NCBI GenBank assembly: GCA_964196155.1
Contig: CAXMRP010000069.1
Coordinates: 16,722 to 80,721, forward strand
Reading direction: 5' to 3'
Source of the DNA: CAXMRP01 sp964196155
GTDB taxonomy: Bacteria; Pseudomonadota; Alphaproteobacteria; Rhizobiales; Afifellaceae
Length of the DNA: 64,000 nt
The notes beneath the pieces were generated by a model, which saw nothing but the letters and a program-made list of their open reading frames with translations, did no database searches and was not told the DNA's origin. Made by a program: the position numbers and the translations under genes. Shown piece after piece: positions 18,625 to 27,523 of the stretch (the stretch's first letter is position 1; each line of letters opens with the position of its first letter).

Positions 18625-19422
18625 TCAGTCCAGAAGAACGGCTTCGGCCTGCGCAATAGCGGGTGGGTTTTCCACATTTATCCACAGGCCACCCATGCGT
18701 ATACCGTAGAGCCGACCGGCCTCGATTGCCTTGTCGAACAACACGTTGAGAGAAAATGGCCCGTCCGGGCAGCTGGCAAAAAGGGCTGGATCGATTATCG
18801 CGGCGCCAGAATAGACATACGGCGCAACGGTCCGTTCCGGCCTTCGGCGCAACTGGCCTGATCCGGACAGGAGAAAATCGCCACGACCCTGATAACCTAC
18901 AGACCTCACAGTGGGCGCAAGCAACAGGAGTGCGTCCATGCGGGCCGGATCCCAGCCCTGGATTAGCGAATTCAAATTGGATTGAACTCCATTCAGCCAG
19001 AATGAATCGGTGTTGCGCAAGAAAAAAGCATCATCCCCGAGATGGGGAAGCGCTTGTGCCAGGCCACCGCCGGTATCCAGCAGCCCATCCCGTTCGTCTG
19101 AAATAATGATTTCCGGACCATCCGGACGGGCGGATGACCAATCTTTCAAGTGAGCTTCAACCTTGGCCGCCAGATAATGGACGTTGACGACAATGCGCAA
19201 AACCCCGGCAGCCGCGAGATTATCCAGACAATAATCGAGCAATGGCTTGCCGGCGACCGCGATCAACGGCTTCGGGGTGCTGTCGGACAAAGGCTGCATC
19301 CGCCGCCCCAAGCCGGCGGCCAGCACCATTGCAGATTGCGGCACCCACTCCCCGGTTTGCCGGTTGCCGCCACCTTCGGTGCCAATTCCATTTAACTTCA
19401 CAGCCATTGACGCGTGATCCAT
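18625..19422 (-). CDS. murU: Nucleotidyltransferase, MurNAc-1-phosphate uridylyltransferase type
   Basis: Predicted to make UDP-MurNAc from MurNAc-1-phosphate in peptidoglycan recycling, cytoplasmic. It has 265 residues. The nucleotide-binding signature AMVLAAGLGRRMQPLSDSTP and the KPL/GKPLLDYCLDNL segment are followed by LLDTGGGL and a metal-site motif FFLRNTDSFW. These fit the MurU/sugar-nucleotidyltransferase family. It begins 4 bases after the TsaE-AmgK stop, and AmgK makes its substrate, which supports the MurU assignment over a general glucose-1-phosphate nucleotidyltransferase. The first 30 residues before the fold are unusual and the true start could be slightly later. Confidence 0.88.
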   Translation of the reverse strand: MDHASMAVKLNGIGTEGGGNRQTGEWVPQSAMVLAAGLGRRMQPLSDSTPKPLIAVAGKPLLDYCLDNLAAAGVLRIVVNVHYLAAKVEAHLKDWSSARPDGPEIIISDERDGLLDTGGGLAQALPHLGDDAFFLRNTDSFWLNGVQSNLNSLIQGWDPARMDALLLLAPTVRSVGYQGRGDFLLSGSGQLRRRPERTVAPYVYSGAAIIDPALFASCPDGPFSLNVLFDKAIEAGRLYGIRMGGLWINVENPPAIAQAEAVLLD

Positions 19423-19426
19423 TTCT

Positions 19427-21100
19427 CTATCGAGTCACTATATAGTCTTTATAGTATGACCCTAATGCGTGCAGGGCCGGATCGGTTAGACAGCGCTTCA
19501 GTGCCTGCTCAGCAATCGGGATATATCCCTTATACCCGGCTTTTCCGTTAATTGTTAATCGTGAGAAAGCCCCCAAGACCTTGGTGAGGCGTTGGGCACC
19601 AAGGATCGCATAGGCACGGCCAAATTCGACTGGGTCGAAATTTGAGTCATTCTTGATCCGGGCGGCGACATAGCGATGTATCAAGGCCCTTTCCAATTCA
19701 ACAGATACCAGCGCCCGGGCATCGAGGGCGAGCGATGCAACGTCATAGGCGCAGTGGCCACGCAGCGTGTCCTGAAAATCCAGTATTCCTATCCGTTCGT
19801 GTGGCAACCTTTCATCAGCGTCCGCAACAGCACGGTTGTGATCAGCAAGCCACATTATGTTGGGTGAGTGAAAATCCAACATAACCCAGGATTCGCGCGC
19901 CTTCGCCAACGGCCTCAGAATATTTGCCCATTCTTCCAGGAATGCGGCACGCGTTCTTGGGTCCATCGCTATCCGACCAGACTTGCCGGCGTACCAGTCG
20001 GCAAACAGGGCGATTTCGGCAAGATAGGCCGGCAGGTTATAGGGCGGCACCGGGTAATCCGTCCCGTCTGGTAAGGTCAAGTTGGACGGCCATTTTACCC
20101 CATGCATGGCGGCCAGCATGTCGATGGCTGCCCCGTAGCGCACGGCGATCGGCATCCTGTTGTCGTCCAGAAGTGTCTGTGTCCCGAAATCCTCCAGAAG
20201 CGCCAAACCATTAGTTAGATCGGTGGCGGCGATATTCGGCGCACTGAAACCGCGTGCGCGCAAGGCACCGGCGATCGCGACGAAAGGGCGGATATCCATT
20301 GCCCGGCGGGTCACCGCCTCAAAGGACCGCCCGCCTACGTCCGGTGACCCTTCAATTCGCGGCGGCGAATCCATAAGGATCGTGGATTTTCCCGGCTGAA
20401 CCAGGCGCCGATAGGTCCTGCTCGACACATCGCCGGCAACGTTATGGCGCTCCGCGTCGCCCCATCCAGATTCGGCAATGAGTTTCCGGGCGGCCATAAA
20501 ACGGATAATCCGACCGAACCAACCGCCGTTGGCTGTAATTGTCACAATACGCCGCTTCAGATCGGACGTTGGCGGCCGGTTTTCGTGCGGTGGGGGTTCG
20601 CTGATAGTCACACTGAGGCGTGGAACATCACCCATTTCTGGAAGCTGATCCGGCCATTCGACGAGAAGTGCCGCAGTTTGGATCGCCTCGTCCAATCCGA
20701 TTTCCAGTACATCATCAGGGCTGTGCAATCGATAAAGATCGGCGTGGATCACGGTAAATCCTGGCAGATGGTAATCGATCCGCAATGGAAAGGTTGGACT
20801 AGGCACGGCCAGATCGGGATCGCTGGCGCGGTAGCGCACGATCTCGCGAGCCACAACAGATTTGCCAACGCCAAGTGCGCCAGACAGGGCAACAAGATCA
20901 CCGGGCGACAGCAGCGCGGCAATGTCCTGCGCCAAATGGCGCATCGCAGTTTCATCGGGAATTTCGATAACGATCGGGCGCTCGGACGATGCTGGCCTGA
21001 TGCGACTCCTCGGAAGCTGGTGAGGTCTGCCCTCGGGTTGGTTATTCTGGGGTTGGTTGTTTTGGGTTGGCCTACTGGCGTTCCGATCCGATCCGGTCAT
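19427..21100 (-). CDS. TsaE - AmgK fusion (tRNA t6A ATPase subunit plus anomeric MurNAc/GlcNAc kinase)
   Basis: One chain of 557 residues with two roles. The N-terminal domain (about 42-195) is TsaE, the ATPase of the t6A37 tRNA-modification complex: P-loop GALGVGKS at 74-81, then HADLYRL and LLVEWPDQL. The C-terminal domain (about 210-545) is an aminoglycoside-phosphotransferase-fold kinase: WVMLDFHSPNIMWLAD (catalytic loop) and IGILDFQDTLRG (metal Asp). Placement before murU points to AmgK, which phosphorylates MurNAc at C1. I recall such fusions in Rhizobiales annotations. Residues 11-22 contain a small Gln/Asn repeat. It starts 11 bases after divL and ends 4 before murU, so it is clearly one operon. 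Confidence 0.9.
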   Translation of the reverse strand: MTGSDRNASRPTQNNQPQNNQPEGRPHQLPRSRIRPASSERPIVIEIPDETAMRHLAQDIAALLSPGDLVALSGALGVGKSVVAREIVRYRASDPDLAVPSPTFPLRIDYHLPGFTVIHADLYRLHSPDDVLEIGLDEAIQTAALLVEWPDQLPEMGDVPRLSVTISEPPPHENRPPTSDLKRRIVTITANGGWFGRIIRFMAARKLIAESGWGDAERHNVAGDVSSRTYRRLVQPGKSTILMDSPPRIEGSPDVGGRSFEAVTRRAMDIRPFVAIAGALRARGFSAPNIAATDLTNGLALLEDFGTQTLLDDNRMPIAVRYGAAIDMLAAMHGVKWPSNLTLPDGTDYPVPPYNLPAYLAEIALFADWYAGKSGRIAMDPRTRAAFLEEWANILRPLAKARESWVMLDFHSPNIMWLADHNRAVADADERLPHERIGILDFQDTLRGHCAYDVASLALDARALVSVELERALIHRYVAARIKNDSNFDPVEFGRAYAILGAQRLTKVLGAFSRLTINGKAGYKGYIPIAEQALKRCLTDPALHALGSYYKDYIVTR

Positions 21101-21111
21101 GGTCAGCCGGA

Positions 21112-23685
21112 TTATTCAGCCGCAACGGCAGCTACATCAGGCACTTCTGGAAGACGAATTGTTACCGTCGTGCCAACGCCAGTCGCCGATTCAATATCGA
21201 TATAACCACCGTGTAATTCGACAAGGCTTTTGACAATGGACAGGCCAAGGCCGGCGCCCTTGCGATGGCCAGGCTGGCTGTGGCTTTCAAAGGCGTGAAA
21301 AACACTCGGCAGGATATCTTCCGGAATGCCGACGCCGTTATCGATAATCATGAACTCGACCCAGCCAGCATCCTTGTGACCGCGGATTTCGATCCTCCCC
21401 CCGGCATTGGAAAAGCGAATGGCATTTGCCGCCAGATTGAAAAGGATTTGGCGAATTCGATTCTCATCAGCATGAAATGCGCCGATATCGTCCGGTATGC
21501 TGAGATCCAGTGTGATATTCTGCTCTTCCAGGCGATCACGTAGCCCATCCACTGCCGAATGGATTGTCTTGCCGATATCCACTTCACCGACTTCAAGCGC
21601 CATGATGCCGGCATCGACAGTCGCCAGGTCAAGAATGTCGTTGATGATGGCCAACAGAGCCGAGGACGATGATTCGATATGGTCCATATACTCGCGTTGC
21701 TGGTCATTCAGCGAACCGATCGCTTCATCTGACAAAAGCTCAGTAAAGCCGATAATGGACGTTAGCGGCGAGCGCAATTCATACGATACATGCTGGATGA
21801 ATTCCGACTTTAGACGATCCGCCGCTTCCAGCGCTTCGTTGCGCTCACTTAGTGCTTTTTGGACACGGACGGAATCGGTGACGTCGACAAACGCGATCAT
21901 GGCCATGCCTTCCGGCAAGGCGACCGTCGCATAGTCAATCACGCTACCATCCGGGCGCTCCATGCGCCCATCCACCGGGTCGCCGCCATCCAATCCGGTG
22001 ACGGCACCGCGAATATTGTCCCAGGTCTCGGCGTCGGCGTGAATTGCCAGGCAATTCTGAATGATCTCGGTAACGTGAGGTTCGGTCTCCAGCATATCTG
22101 GTGACATGCGCCAGATTTCTGCAAAGACTGGATTGAACAGGCGGAGGCGGCCATCGGAACCGAACACGGCAACACCTTCACTTAGATGATCAAGGGTCTT
22201 GCCCTGGATGCGCGACAGGGCATTGACCCGGCTTTCCAGAGACAATTGTTCGGTGACATTTTCCAGAATGTAAGTCAGGCCATTTTCGGCGTTGGCGGTT
22301 GCGACGACGCGCAAGGTTCTGCCATCGGGAAGATGCCACCATTCCTCTCGCGGTTTGAGATTTGCGTATGCGGCCAGATGGCTGTCCCGCCATTCACGAT
22401 AATTGGCTTGTTCGGGCAATTTTCGCTCGCCGCGTAAATAGTCAAGGATTGCCGCTTCGCCCGCACCGACTTCACACAGATGCGCCGGCAAGGACCAGAG
22501 TTCGCGAAATGCCGCGTTGGAAAACAACAAGTTACTGTCTGAATCAAACGCGGCAACGGCGGCAGTCAACTGATCTAAGGTGCGGGCATTGGATTCGGCC
22601 GTGACCTGGAATTCCCGCCGGATGGATTCCACTTCGGTGCGGTCGATCGCGATACCGATCGTACCGGAATCAACCGGCACATCGATGACCTGCATACGCC
22701 GGCGCTCATCATCCATCTCGATTGAAACAATATTGGCGAACGGCCGCCCGACCCGGTGTTCATCTTTGATCGCATCGCGAATCTGGGGCTCCAGCATGTC
22801 CTTGCCGGCCATGATCGCGGTGCCCGGTGTCGTGGCGCTGACGGCATCAGCATAGGCCTTGTTGACCCATGTCAGACGGCCAGTTCTGTCGCGCCGCCAC
22901 AGCGGGAACGGGATGTGATCGGACAAGGTACGCAGCGCATCCATCTCCGAAATGACGATGGCGGCTTGCGCTTTTAACTCCGCAAGGGTTTTTTGCTCGC
23001 CAGTGATTTCGCGGAAGCGAACAACAGCGCGCTTTCCAGCAGTTCGCCCGGTTACTTCCAGCATATCGCCCGTCGATGTGCGGACCGGGATCTGGAATCC
23101 TTCGCCGCCGCGCCTCAACCGGATCACCTGATCTTCCAGACGGCGACTTGAATCTTCGTGCAGCCAGCGACCGATGTTCAGGAATGCCTTGCGTTCAAAG
23201 GGCGCGCCAAGATTTTCCGGCAGGCTACCAACAACTTGCGGGCTGACATCGGCTGAGTCCCAGACAATACTTTTTTGATCATCGATCGCCTGCATCGCCT
23301 GGCTGCGATCTAGCGCCGCCTCCAGTTCGACGATCCGGTTGTTGGCAAGTGGCAGCCGGTTATCGGCCTTCATGCGAATAATCTGGCGAAATGCCAACGC
23401 CGCGGCCAAGGCAATACCACCGGTGACGGAGAGCAACAGAATATCCGGCAAATCGAGCCGCAAACCACTCAATTCGATGGCGCTGGTTGCAAATCCACCG
23501 AAGCCATTTGTGGGCAAGTCAATTGCAAAAACCGGTTTGCTACCGGCGGCACAGAATGCTGCGGTTGAATAAATAGGAAGGGCAACTGCCGACATCAGCT
23601 TGCGCAGGGTTCGTCGCCGTCGCAGACCGTGCGTATTCCGGCAGACATGCAATGCCAATCTTGTCTCCGCCGCCAGCCGAGCCAA
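21112..23685 (-). CDS. divL: DivL-type PAS sensor pseudo-kinase (Tyr instead of His in the H-box)
   Basis: 857 residues: N-terminal segment with a membrane span (about 82-102), several PAS-like repeats (about 150-610), then DHp and HATPase domains. The DHp H-box reads EFIQHVSYELRSPLTS, with Tyr635 (codon TAT at 21781-21783) where histidine kinases have His. The ATPase keeps the N box (QILFNLAANAIRF), G1 (IDNGVGIPED) and G2 (GAGLGLSIV). Caulobacter DivL has the same Tyr and acts with DivK and CckA to control CtrA. tsaE is its neighbour there too, as I recall. The start is uncertain: TTG 23685 has AAGGGGG upstream; ATG 23595 would also leave the membrane span intact. First gene of the tsaE/amgK-murU-addBA block. 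Confidence 0.88.
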   Translation of the reverse strand: MARLAAETRLALHVCRNTHGLRRRRTLRKLMSAVALPIYSTAAFCAAGSKPVFAIDLPTNGFGGFATSAIELSGLRLDLPDILLLSVTGGIALAAALAFRQIIRMKADNRLPLANNRIVELEAALDRSQAMQAIDDQKSIVWDSADVSPQVVGSLPENLGAPFERKAFLNIGRWLHEDSSRRLEDQVIRLRRGGEGFQIPVRTSTGDMLEVTGRTAGKRAVVRFREITGEQKTLAELKAQAAIVISEMDALRTLSDHIPFPLWRRDRTGRLTWVNKAYADAVSATTPGTAIMAGKDMLEPQIRDAIKDEHRVGRPFANIVSIEMDDERRRMQVIDVPVDSGTIGIAIDRTEVESIRREFQVTAESNARTLDQLTAAVAAFDSDSNLLFSNAAFRELWSLPAHLCEVGAGEAAILDYLRGERKLPEQANYREWRDSHLAAYANLKPREEWWHLPDGRTLRVVATANAENGLTYILENVTEQLSLESRVNALSRIQGKTLDHLSEGVAVFGSDGRLRLFNPVFAEIWRMSPDMLETEPHVTEIIQNCLAIHADAETWDNIRGAVTGLDGGDPVDGRMERPDGSVIDYATVALPEGMAMIAFVDVTDSVRVQKALSERNEALEAADRLKSEFIQHVSYELRSPLTSIIGFTELLSDEAIGSLNDQQREYMDHIESSSSALLAIINDILDLATVDAGIMALEVGEVDIGKTIHSAVDGLRDRLEEQNITLDLSIPDDIGAFHADENRIRQILFNLAANAIRFSNAGGRIEIRGHKDAGWVEFMIIDNGVGIPEDILPSVFHAFESHSQPGHRKGAGLGLSIVKSLVELHGGYIDIESATGVGTTVTIRLPEVPDVAAVAAE

Positions 23686-23995
23686 TCACCCCCTTTTGGG
23701 GTTTTGTCCCGACCGGTCCCAGTCTGGTGCTGACCGGTATCCATTCGAAACCGCACTTGCCGGTGCCGAACGCCGGTGCCACACACTTTTAACGAACTGT
23801 CTATCCAGTTCTTGCCCCTGCCCCGGACAACCAGCCCCTGGCCGCCCCCGAATCACTTTGACCTTACCGGTTTCGACGAATCGGGAAAAGCGGCAACCCT
23901 TTGGTCCGGTATATTGAATGCGATAACCCGGCTGGCGCGCCAGCAACGGATCGCGACAGGGGACGCGTCTGCGTTCAGGAGCGACGGCGACCCGG
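23686..23995. other. Gap between ahcY and divL, no gene seen
   Basis: This 310-base gap lies downstream of ahcY and upstream of divL on the same strand. No convincing coding frame is visible. It contains CCCC-TTTT-GGGG (23690-23701), which on the minus strand can fold over part of the divL ribosome site. It also has two copies of GCCGGTGCC near 23760-23780. No CtrA box (TTAA-N7-TTAA) was seen. Confidence 0.5.
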
Positions 23996-25396
23996 TCAGT
24001 AACGGTAATGATCCGGCTTGAAGGGGCCGGATGTATCCACACCAAGATAGCCGGCCTGAGCGCTGGTCAGCGTGGTCATGTGAACGTCGAGCTTTTCCAG
24101 ATGAAGAGTGGCAACCTTTTCATCAAGGTGTTTGGGCAGGACGTGAACGCCGATCTCATAGGCATCGGCACGGGTCCACAGTTCTATCTGGGCCAACACC
24201 TGGTTTGAAAAGGATGCGGACATGACAAAACTGGGATGGCCGGTGGCATTGCCAAGGTTGAGCAGCCGCCCTTCGGAAAGCAGCAACATGCGCTTGCCGT
24301 CAGGAAACTCGATCATGTCAACCTGGGGCTTGATGTTGTCCCATTTCATATTGGCCAGTGCGGCGACCTGAATTTCATTGTCGAAATGGCCAATATTGCC
24401 AACAATAGCCATGTCCTTCATGGCCCGCATGTGATCGATGGTAATGACGTCCTTGTTGCCGGTCGCAGAAATGAAGATATCGGCGGTCGGCGCGACCTCT
24501 TCCAGACGGCGAACCTCAAAGCCATCCATGGCCGCCTGCAGCGCACAGATCGGATCGATCTCGGTGATGACGACCCGGGCGCCAGCGCCGCGCAGGGACA
24601 GGGCCGAGCCTTTGCCAACATCGCCATAGCCACAGACCACGGCAACCTTGCCGGCCATCATGACATCGGTCGCCCGCCGGATGCCATCTACGAGGCTCTC
24701 GCGGCAGCCATATTTGTTGTCGAACTTGGACTTGGTGACGGAATCGTTGACGTTGAACGCCGGGAACGGCAGTTCGCCGGCCTTGTGCCGCTCATAAAGC
24801 CGCAAAACGCCGGTGGTGGTTTCTTCCGACACGCCCTTGAGTTCTGCCCTGACGGTGGAATACCAATTCGGATCGCGGGCAATGCGGGCACGGATGGTTG
24901 CATAGAGCGCTTCTTCTTCCTCATTTTCGGGATTGTCGAGCACGGAGGGATCGGTTTCGGCCTGTGCGCCGAGCAGGATCAATAGCGTCGCGTCACCGCC
25001 ATCATCAAGAATGAGGTTGGCGGGTTCGCTGTCGGGCCATTCGAATATCCGGTCGGCAAAATCCCAATATTCGGTGAGGGATTCGCCCTTGTGGGCAAAA
25101 ACCGGAATACCTGCGGCGGCGATCGCAGCGGCGGCATGGTCCTGTGTCGAGAAAATATTGCACGAGGCCCAGCGCACTTCCGCGCCAAGCGCTATCAGCG
25201 TTTCAATCAGCACTGCCGTCTGGATCGTCATGTGCAAGGATCCGGCAATGCGGGCGCCGGCCAACGGCTTTGCGCCGCCAAATTCGCGCCGAAGCGCCAT
25301 CAGGCCCGGCATTTCTGTCTCGGCGATGGTAATTTCCTTACGGCCCCACCCGGCCATTGTGAGGTCCTTGACATCAAAATTCCGCTCGTCTGTCAT
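23996..25396 (-). CDS. ahcY: Adenosylhomocysteinase
   Basis: Hydrolyses S-adenosylhomocysteine to homocysteine and adenosine, clearing the inhibitor of methylation; cytoplasmic NAD enzyme. It has 466 residues, the length of the insertion-containing bacterial form. Typical stretches include GSLHMTIQTAVLIETL, ASCNIFSTQDHAAAA, the NAD-binding VCGYGDVGKGSA, NIGHFDNEIQ and the C-terminal FKPDHYRY. The ATG at 25396 overlaps the stop of a five-codon mini-frame. A palindrome about 150 bases upstream looks like a SAM-cycle operator. Confidence 0.97.
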   Translation of the reverse strand: MTDERNFDVKDLTMAGWGRKEITIAETEMPGLMALRREFGGAKPLAGARIAGSLHMTIQTAVLIETLIALGAEVRWASCNIFSTQDHAAAAIAAAGIPVFAHKGESLTEYWDFADRIFEWPDSEPANLILDDGGDATLLILLGAQAETDPSVLDNPENEEEEALYATIRARIARDPNWYSTVRAELKGVSEETTTGVLRLYERHKAGELPFPAFNVNDSVTKSKFDNKYGCRESLVDGIRRATDVMMAGKVAVVCGYGDVGKGSALSLRGAGARVVITEIDPICALQAAMDGFEVRRLEEVAPTADIFISATGNKDVITIDHMRAMKDMAIVGNIGHFDNEIQVAALANMKWDNIKPQVDMIEFPDGKRMLLLSEGRLLNLGNATGHPSFVMSASFSNQVLAQIELWTRADAYEIGVHVLPKHLDEKVATLHLEKLDVHMTTLTSAQAGYLGVDTSGPFKPDHYRY

Positions 25397-25543
25397 TTTT
25401 CTTCATCCATTTTCACATGCCGGCCTGAACCAGTGCCGACAATTTCGGCACGTCGCTGGCCCGATCAGCGATCGATGCAATCGGGCGCCCGGTTTGTTCC
25501 ATCCGGGCGCGCGGTATCATGCCCGTCGATCTGGCGCAAGTGG

Positions 25544-25563
25544 ACATAAAGAACTCTTTATAT
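25544..25563 (-). promoter_or_regulatory. Palindromic operator upstream of ahcY (SahR-like)
   Basis: ATAAAGA (25546-25552), two bases and TCTTTAT (25555-25561) form a perfect palindrome with one more matching outer pair. It lies between ahcY and the flavin reductase gene. ArsR-family SahR is known to control methyl-cycle genes such as ahcY in Proteobacteria, and this site resembles the alphaproteobacterial motif as I remember it. No regulator gene is in the window. The palindrome also overlaps the start of a 44-codon open frame (25547 to 25413) that ends just before ahcY. Confidence 0.55.
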
Positions 25564-25642
25564 GATTGGATTATTTGTCTGAATTTACACCAAATACCCA
25601 GACAGATTCCCGCACGCTTCATTGAAGCTGTCGGCATGAAAA

Positions 25643-26215
25643 TCAATCGGCTTGAAGCGGTATCCTGGCGAGCAATGCAGCCAGCATAGCATCAAGACGA
25701 TTGGCTGTGCCCTCATCCATTAGCTGGCCATCATCGGAAAATGCGCTGCCGGCGCGCGGCAGAAGCATCTGCTCTGGTATGACCAATGCGCCGAGGCCGA
25801 GTTGCAGGGTTTGGCGCAGCATCATCAAGCCGCGCATGCCGCCAAACCCGCCGGGCGAAGCCGCCGCAAGGGCAAAGACCGGCTTCTTGAACGGCGAAAT
25901 ATCCGGATCCTGAATACGGCTGATCCAGTCGAGGGTGTTCTTTAAAAGCGGTGGAATGCCAGCATTGTATTCCGGCGACACAATCACTATTCCCTGATGT
26001 GCGGAAAACAGCCGGGCCAGCTCCCATGCAGCGGCCGGCTGGCCATCCCGATTTTCTTCATCACCGTTGTAGATCGGCATGGCGAAGTCCGTCAGAGATA
26101 TTCTGGTGACATTGAGCGCGGCAAGAGCTGCTGTCTTTTCAGCTGCCATTGCCAGTTTTTCGTTTAGCGAACCGGTCCGCGTCGAACCGGGAACGAGCAA
26201 AATCTTCATCATCAT
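25643..26215 (-). CDS. NADPH-dependent FMN reductase family protein
   Basis: Flavodoxin-fold quinone/flavin/chromate reductase family, 190 residues, cytoplasmic. It starts KILLVPGSTRTGSLNEKLA (FMN phosphate loop) and has the signature SPEYNAGIPPLLKNTLDW followed by AAASPGGFGGMRG. Three ATGs in a row (26215, 26212, 26209) follow AAAGGGA; the third has the best spacing. It stands alone between dnaJ and ahcY on the same strand. The natural electron acceptor cannot be inferred. Confidence 0.9.
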   Translation of the reverse strand: MMMKILLVPGSTRTGSLNEKLAMAAEKTAALAALNVTRISLTDFAMPIYNGDEENRDGQPAAAWELARLFSAHQGIVIVSPEYNAGIPPLLKNTLDWISRIQDPDISPFKKPVFALAAASPGGFGGMRGLMMLRQTLQLGLGALVIPEQMLLPRAGSAFSDDGQLMDEGTANRLDAMLAALLARIPLQAD

Positions 26216-26309
26216 TCCCTTTCCCGTTACTTGTTTAAAAAGGAGCGGCGCGCCTGATCGTCAAGAATTGTCGGCGTTCCGCACGAGAAGGAACGATGTG
26301 ACGCGGGAT

Positions 26310-27443
26310 TCAGCGCTCGCCAATCGTGTCGAGGAAATCGCGTACGCGGGCAAAAAATCCGCTGGATTCGGGATTGTTTTCCAGCGAGGAATTTTCTTCA
26401 AATTCCTTGAGCAGTTCGCGCTGGCGACGGGTCAGGCGGGTCGGTGTCTCGACAACGATCTGCACATACATGTCGCCGCGATCGCGCGAGCGCATGACCG
26501 GCATACCCTTGTCGCGCAGCCGGAACTGCTTGCCGGCCTGAGTGCCTTCGGGGACTTTAACCCGCGTGAGTTCGCCATCCACGGTGGGCACTTCAAACTG
26601 ACCACCGAGCGCAACTGTCGTCATGGCAATCGGGACGCGGCAAAATATGTCGGCGCCGTCGCGCTGAAAGAACGCATGCGGCTTAATTGCGATAAAAATA
26701 TAAAGATCGCCAGCGGGGCCACCGCGCAGGCCTGATTCGCCCTCGCCGCTCAGACGAATGCGCGTGCCTTCCTCGATGCCTGGCGGGATATTGACCGACA
26801 ATGCGCGGGTTCGGTTCACCCGACCGGCGCCGGCGCAATCTTCGCACGGGTCGGAAATAACTTCGCCGCGGCCCTGACAGGCCGGGCACGTCCGTTCGAT
26901 ATGAAAGAAGCCGCCCTGGCTGGCCCGGACCCGTCCAGCGCCACCGCAGGTGGTACAAGATTTCGGGCTTGATCCAGCCTTGGCGCCCGAACCCGAACAA
27001 GCTTCGCATGCGACATTGGTTGGCACCTCGATTTCGACGCTCTTGCCGGCGAAGGCATCTTCAAGCGTGATTTCAAGATTATAGCGCAGGTCATTGCCAC
27101 GCTCGCGGCGTGACTGGCTGCCGCGTCCGCCGCCCATGAATTCGCCAAATATGTCATCAAAGATGTCGGCGAAAGAAGAGTATCCGCCACCGCCGCCGGC
27201 CCCGCCAAAGCCACCGCCCTCAAATGCCTGATGGCCGAACCGGTCATAGGCGGCCCGCTTTTGCGGATCTTTCAGGACTTCGTATGCCTCGCCGGCTTCC
27301 TTAAATTTGTGTTCTGCTTCCGGATCGTCAGGGTTGCGGTCGGGATGCAAATTCATGGCGAGCTTACGAAAGGCGGTTTTCAACGCTTTTTCATCGGCTT
27401 CCCGAGAGACGCCGAGTATTTCGTAATAATCGCGCTTGGCCAT
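26310..27443 (-). CDS. dnaJ: Chaperone DnaJ (Hsp40)
   Basis: Co-chaperone that delivers substrates to DnaK and stimulates its ATPase. It has 377 residues with the full type I layout: J-domain (1-70, MAKRDYYEILGVSREADEKA, with the HPD loop in LHPDRNPDD), Gly/Phe linker (about 74-110), four CxxCxGxG zinc repeats (about 145-210, e.g. CEACSGSG, CTTCGGAG, CPACQGRG, CEDCAGAG), and the substrate-binding C-terminal domains. It lies 80 bases after dnaK with a hairpin between. Confidence 0.98.
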   Translation of the reverse strand: MAKRDYYEILGVSREADEKALKTAFRKLAMNLHPDRNPDDPEAEHKFKEAGEAYEVLKDPQKRAAYDRFGHQAFEGGGFGGAGGGGGYSSFADIFDDIFGEFMGGGRGSQSRRERGNDLRYNLEITLEDAFAGKSVEIEVPTNVACEACSGSGAKAGSSPKSCTTCGGAGRVRASQGGFFHIERTCPACQGRGEVISDPCEDCAGAGRVNRTRALSVNIPPGIEEGTRIRLSGEGESGLRGGPAGDLYIFIAIKPHAFFQRDGADIFCRVPIAMTTVALGGQFEVPTVDGELTRVKVPEGTQAGKQFRLRDKGMPVMRSRDRGDMYVQIVVETPTRLTRRQRELLKEFEENSSLENNPESSGFFARVRDFLDTIGER

Positions 27444-27486
27444 GTTGGGACTTGTTCAGGCGGAAGAGGTAGGGGGCAGGATGAAA

Positions 27487-27510
27487 CAGCCGGGGTCATA
27501 TGCCCGGCTG
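27487..27510 (-). terminator. Hairpin between dnaK and dnaJ
   Basis: CAGCCGGG (27487-27494) and CCCGGCTG (27503-27510) form a perfect 8-bp stem with an 8-base loop. It is flanked by AAAA on one side and TTT on the minus-strand 3' side. It sits in the dnaK-dnaJ gap and may act as a partial terminator or RNA-stabilising element that sets dnaK expression above dnaJ. Confidence 0.55.
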
Positions 27511-27523
27511 TTTTACTGGATGG

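Noticed and set aside
23686..24045. 119-codon minus-strand frame between ahcY and divL
   Set aside because: It overlaps the end of ahcY in another frame, is rich in Arg and Pro, and has no ribosome site.
25413..25547. 44-codon open frame before ahcY as a real gene
   Set aside because: Its ribosome site is inside the putative operator and its sequence has no recognisable motif; kept only as part of the leader finding.
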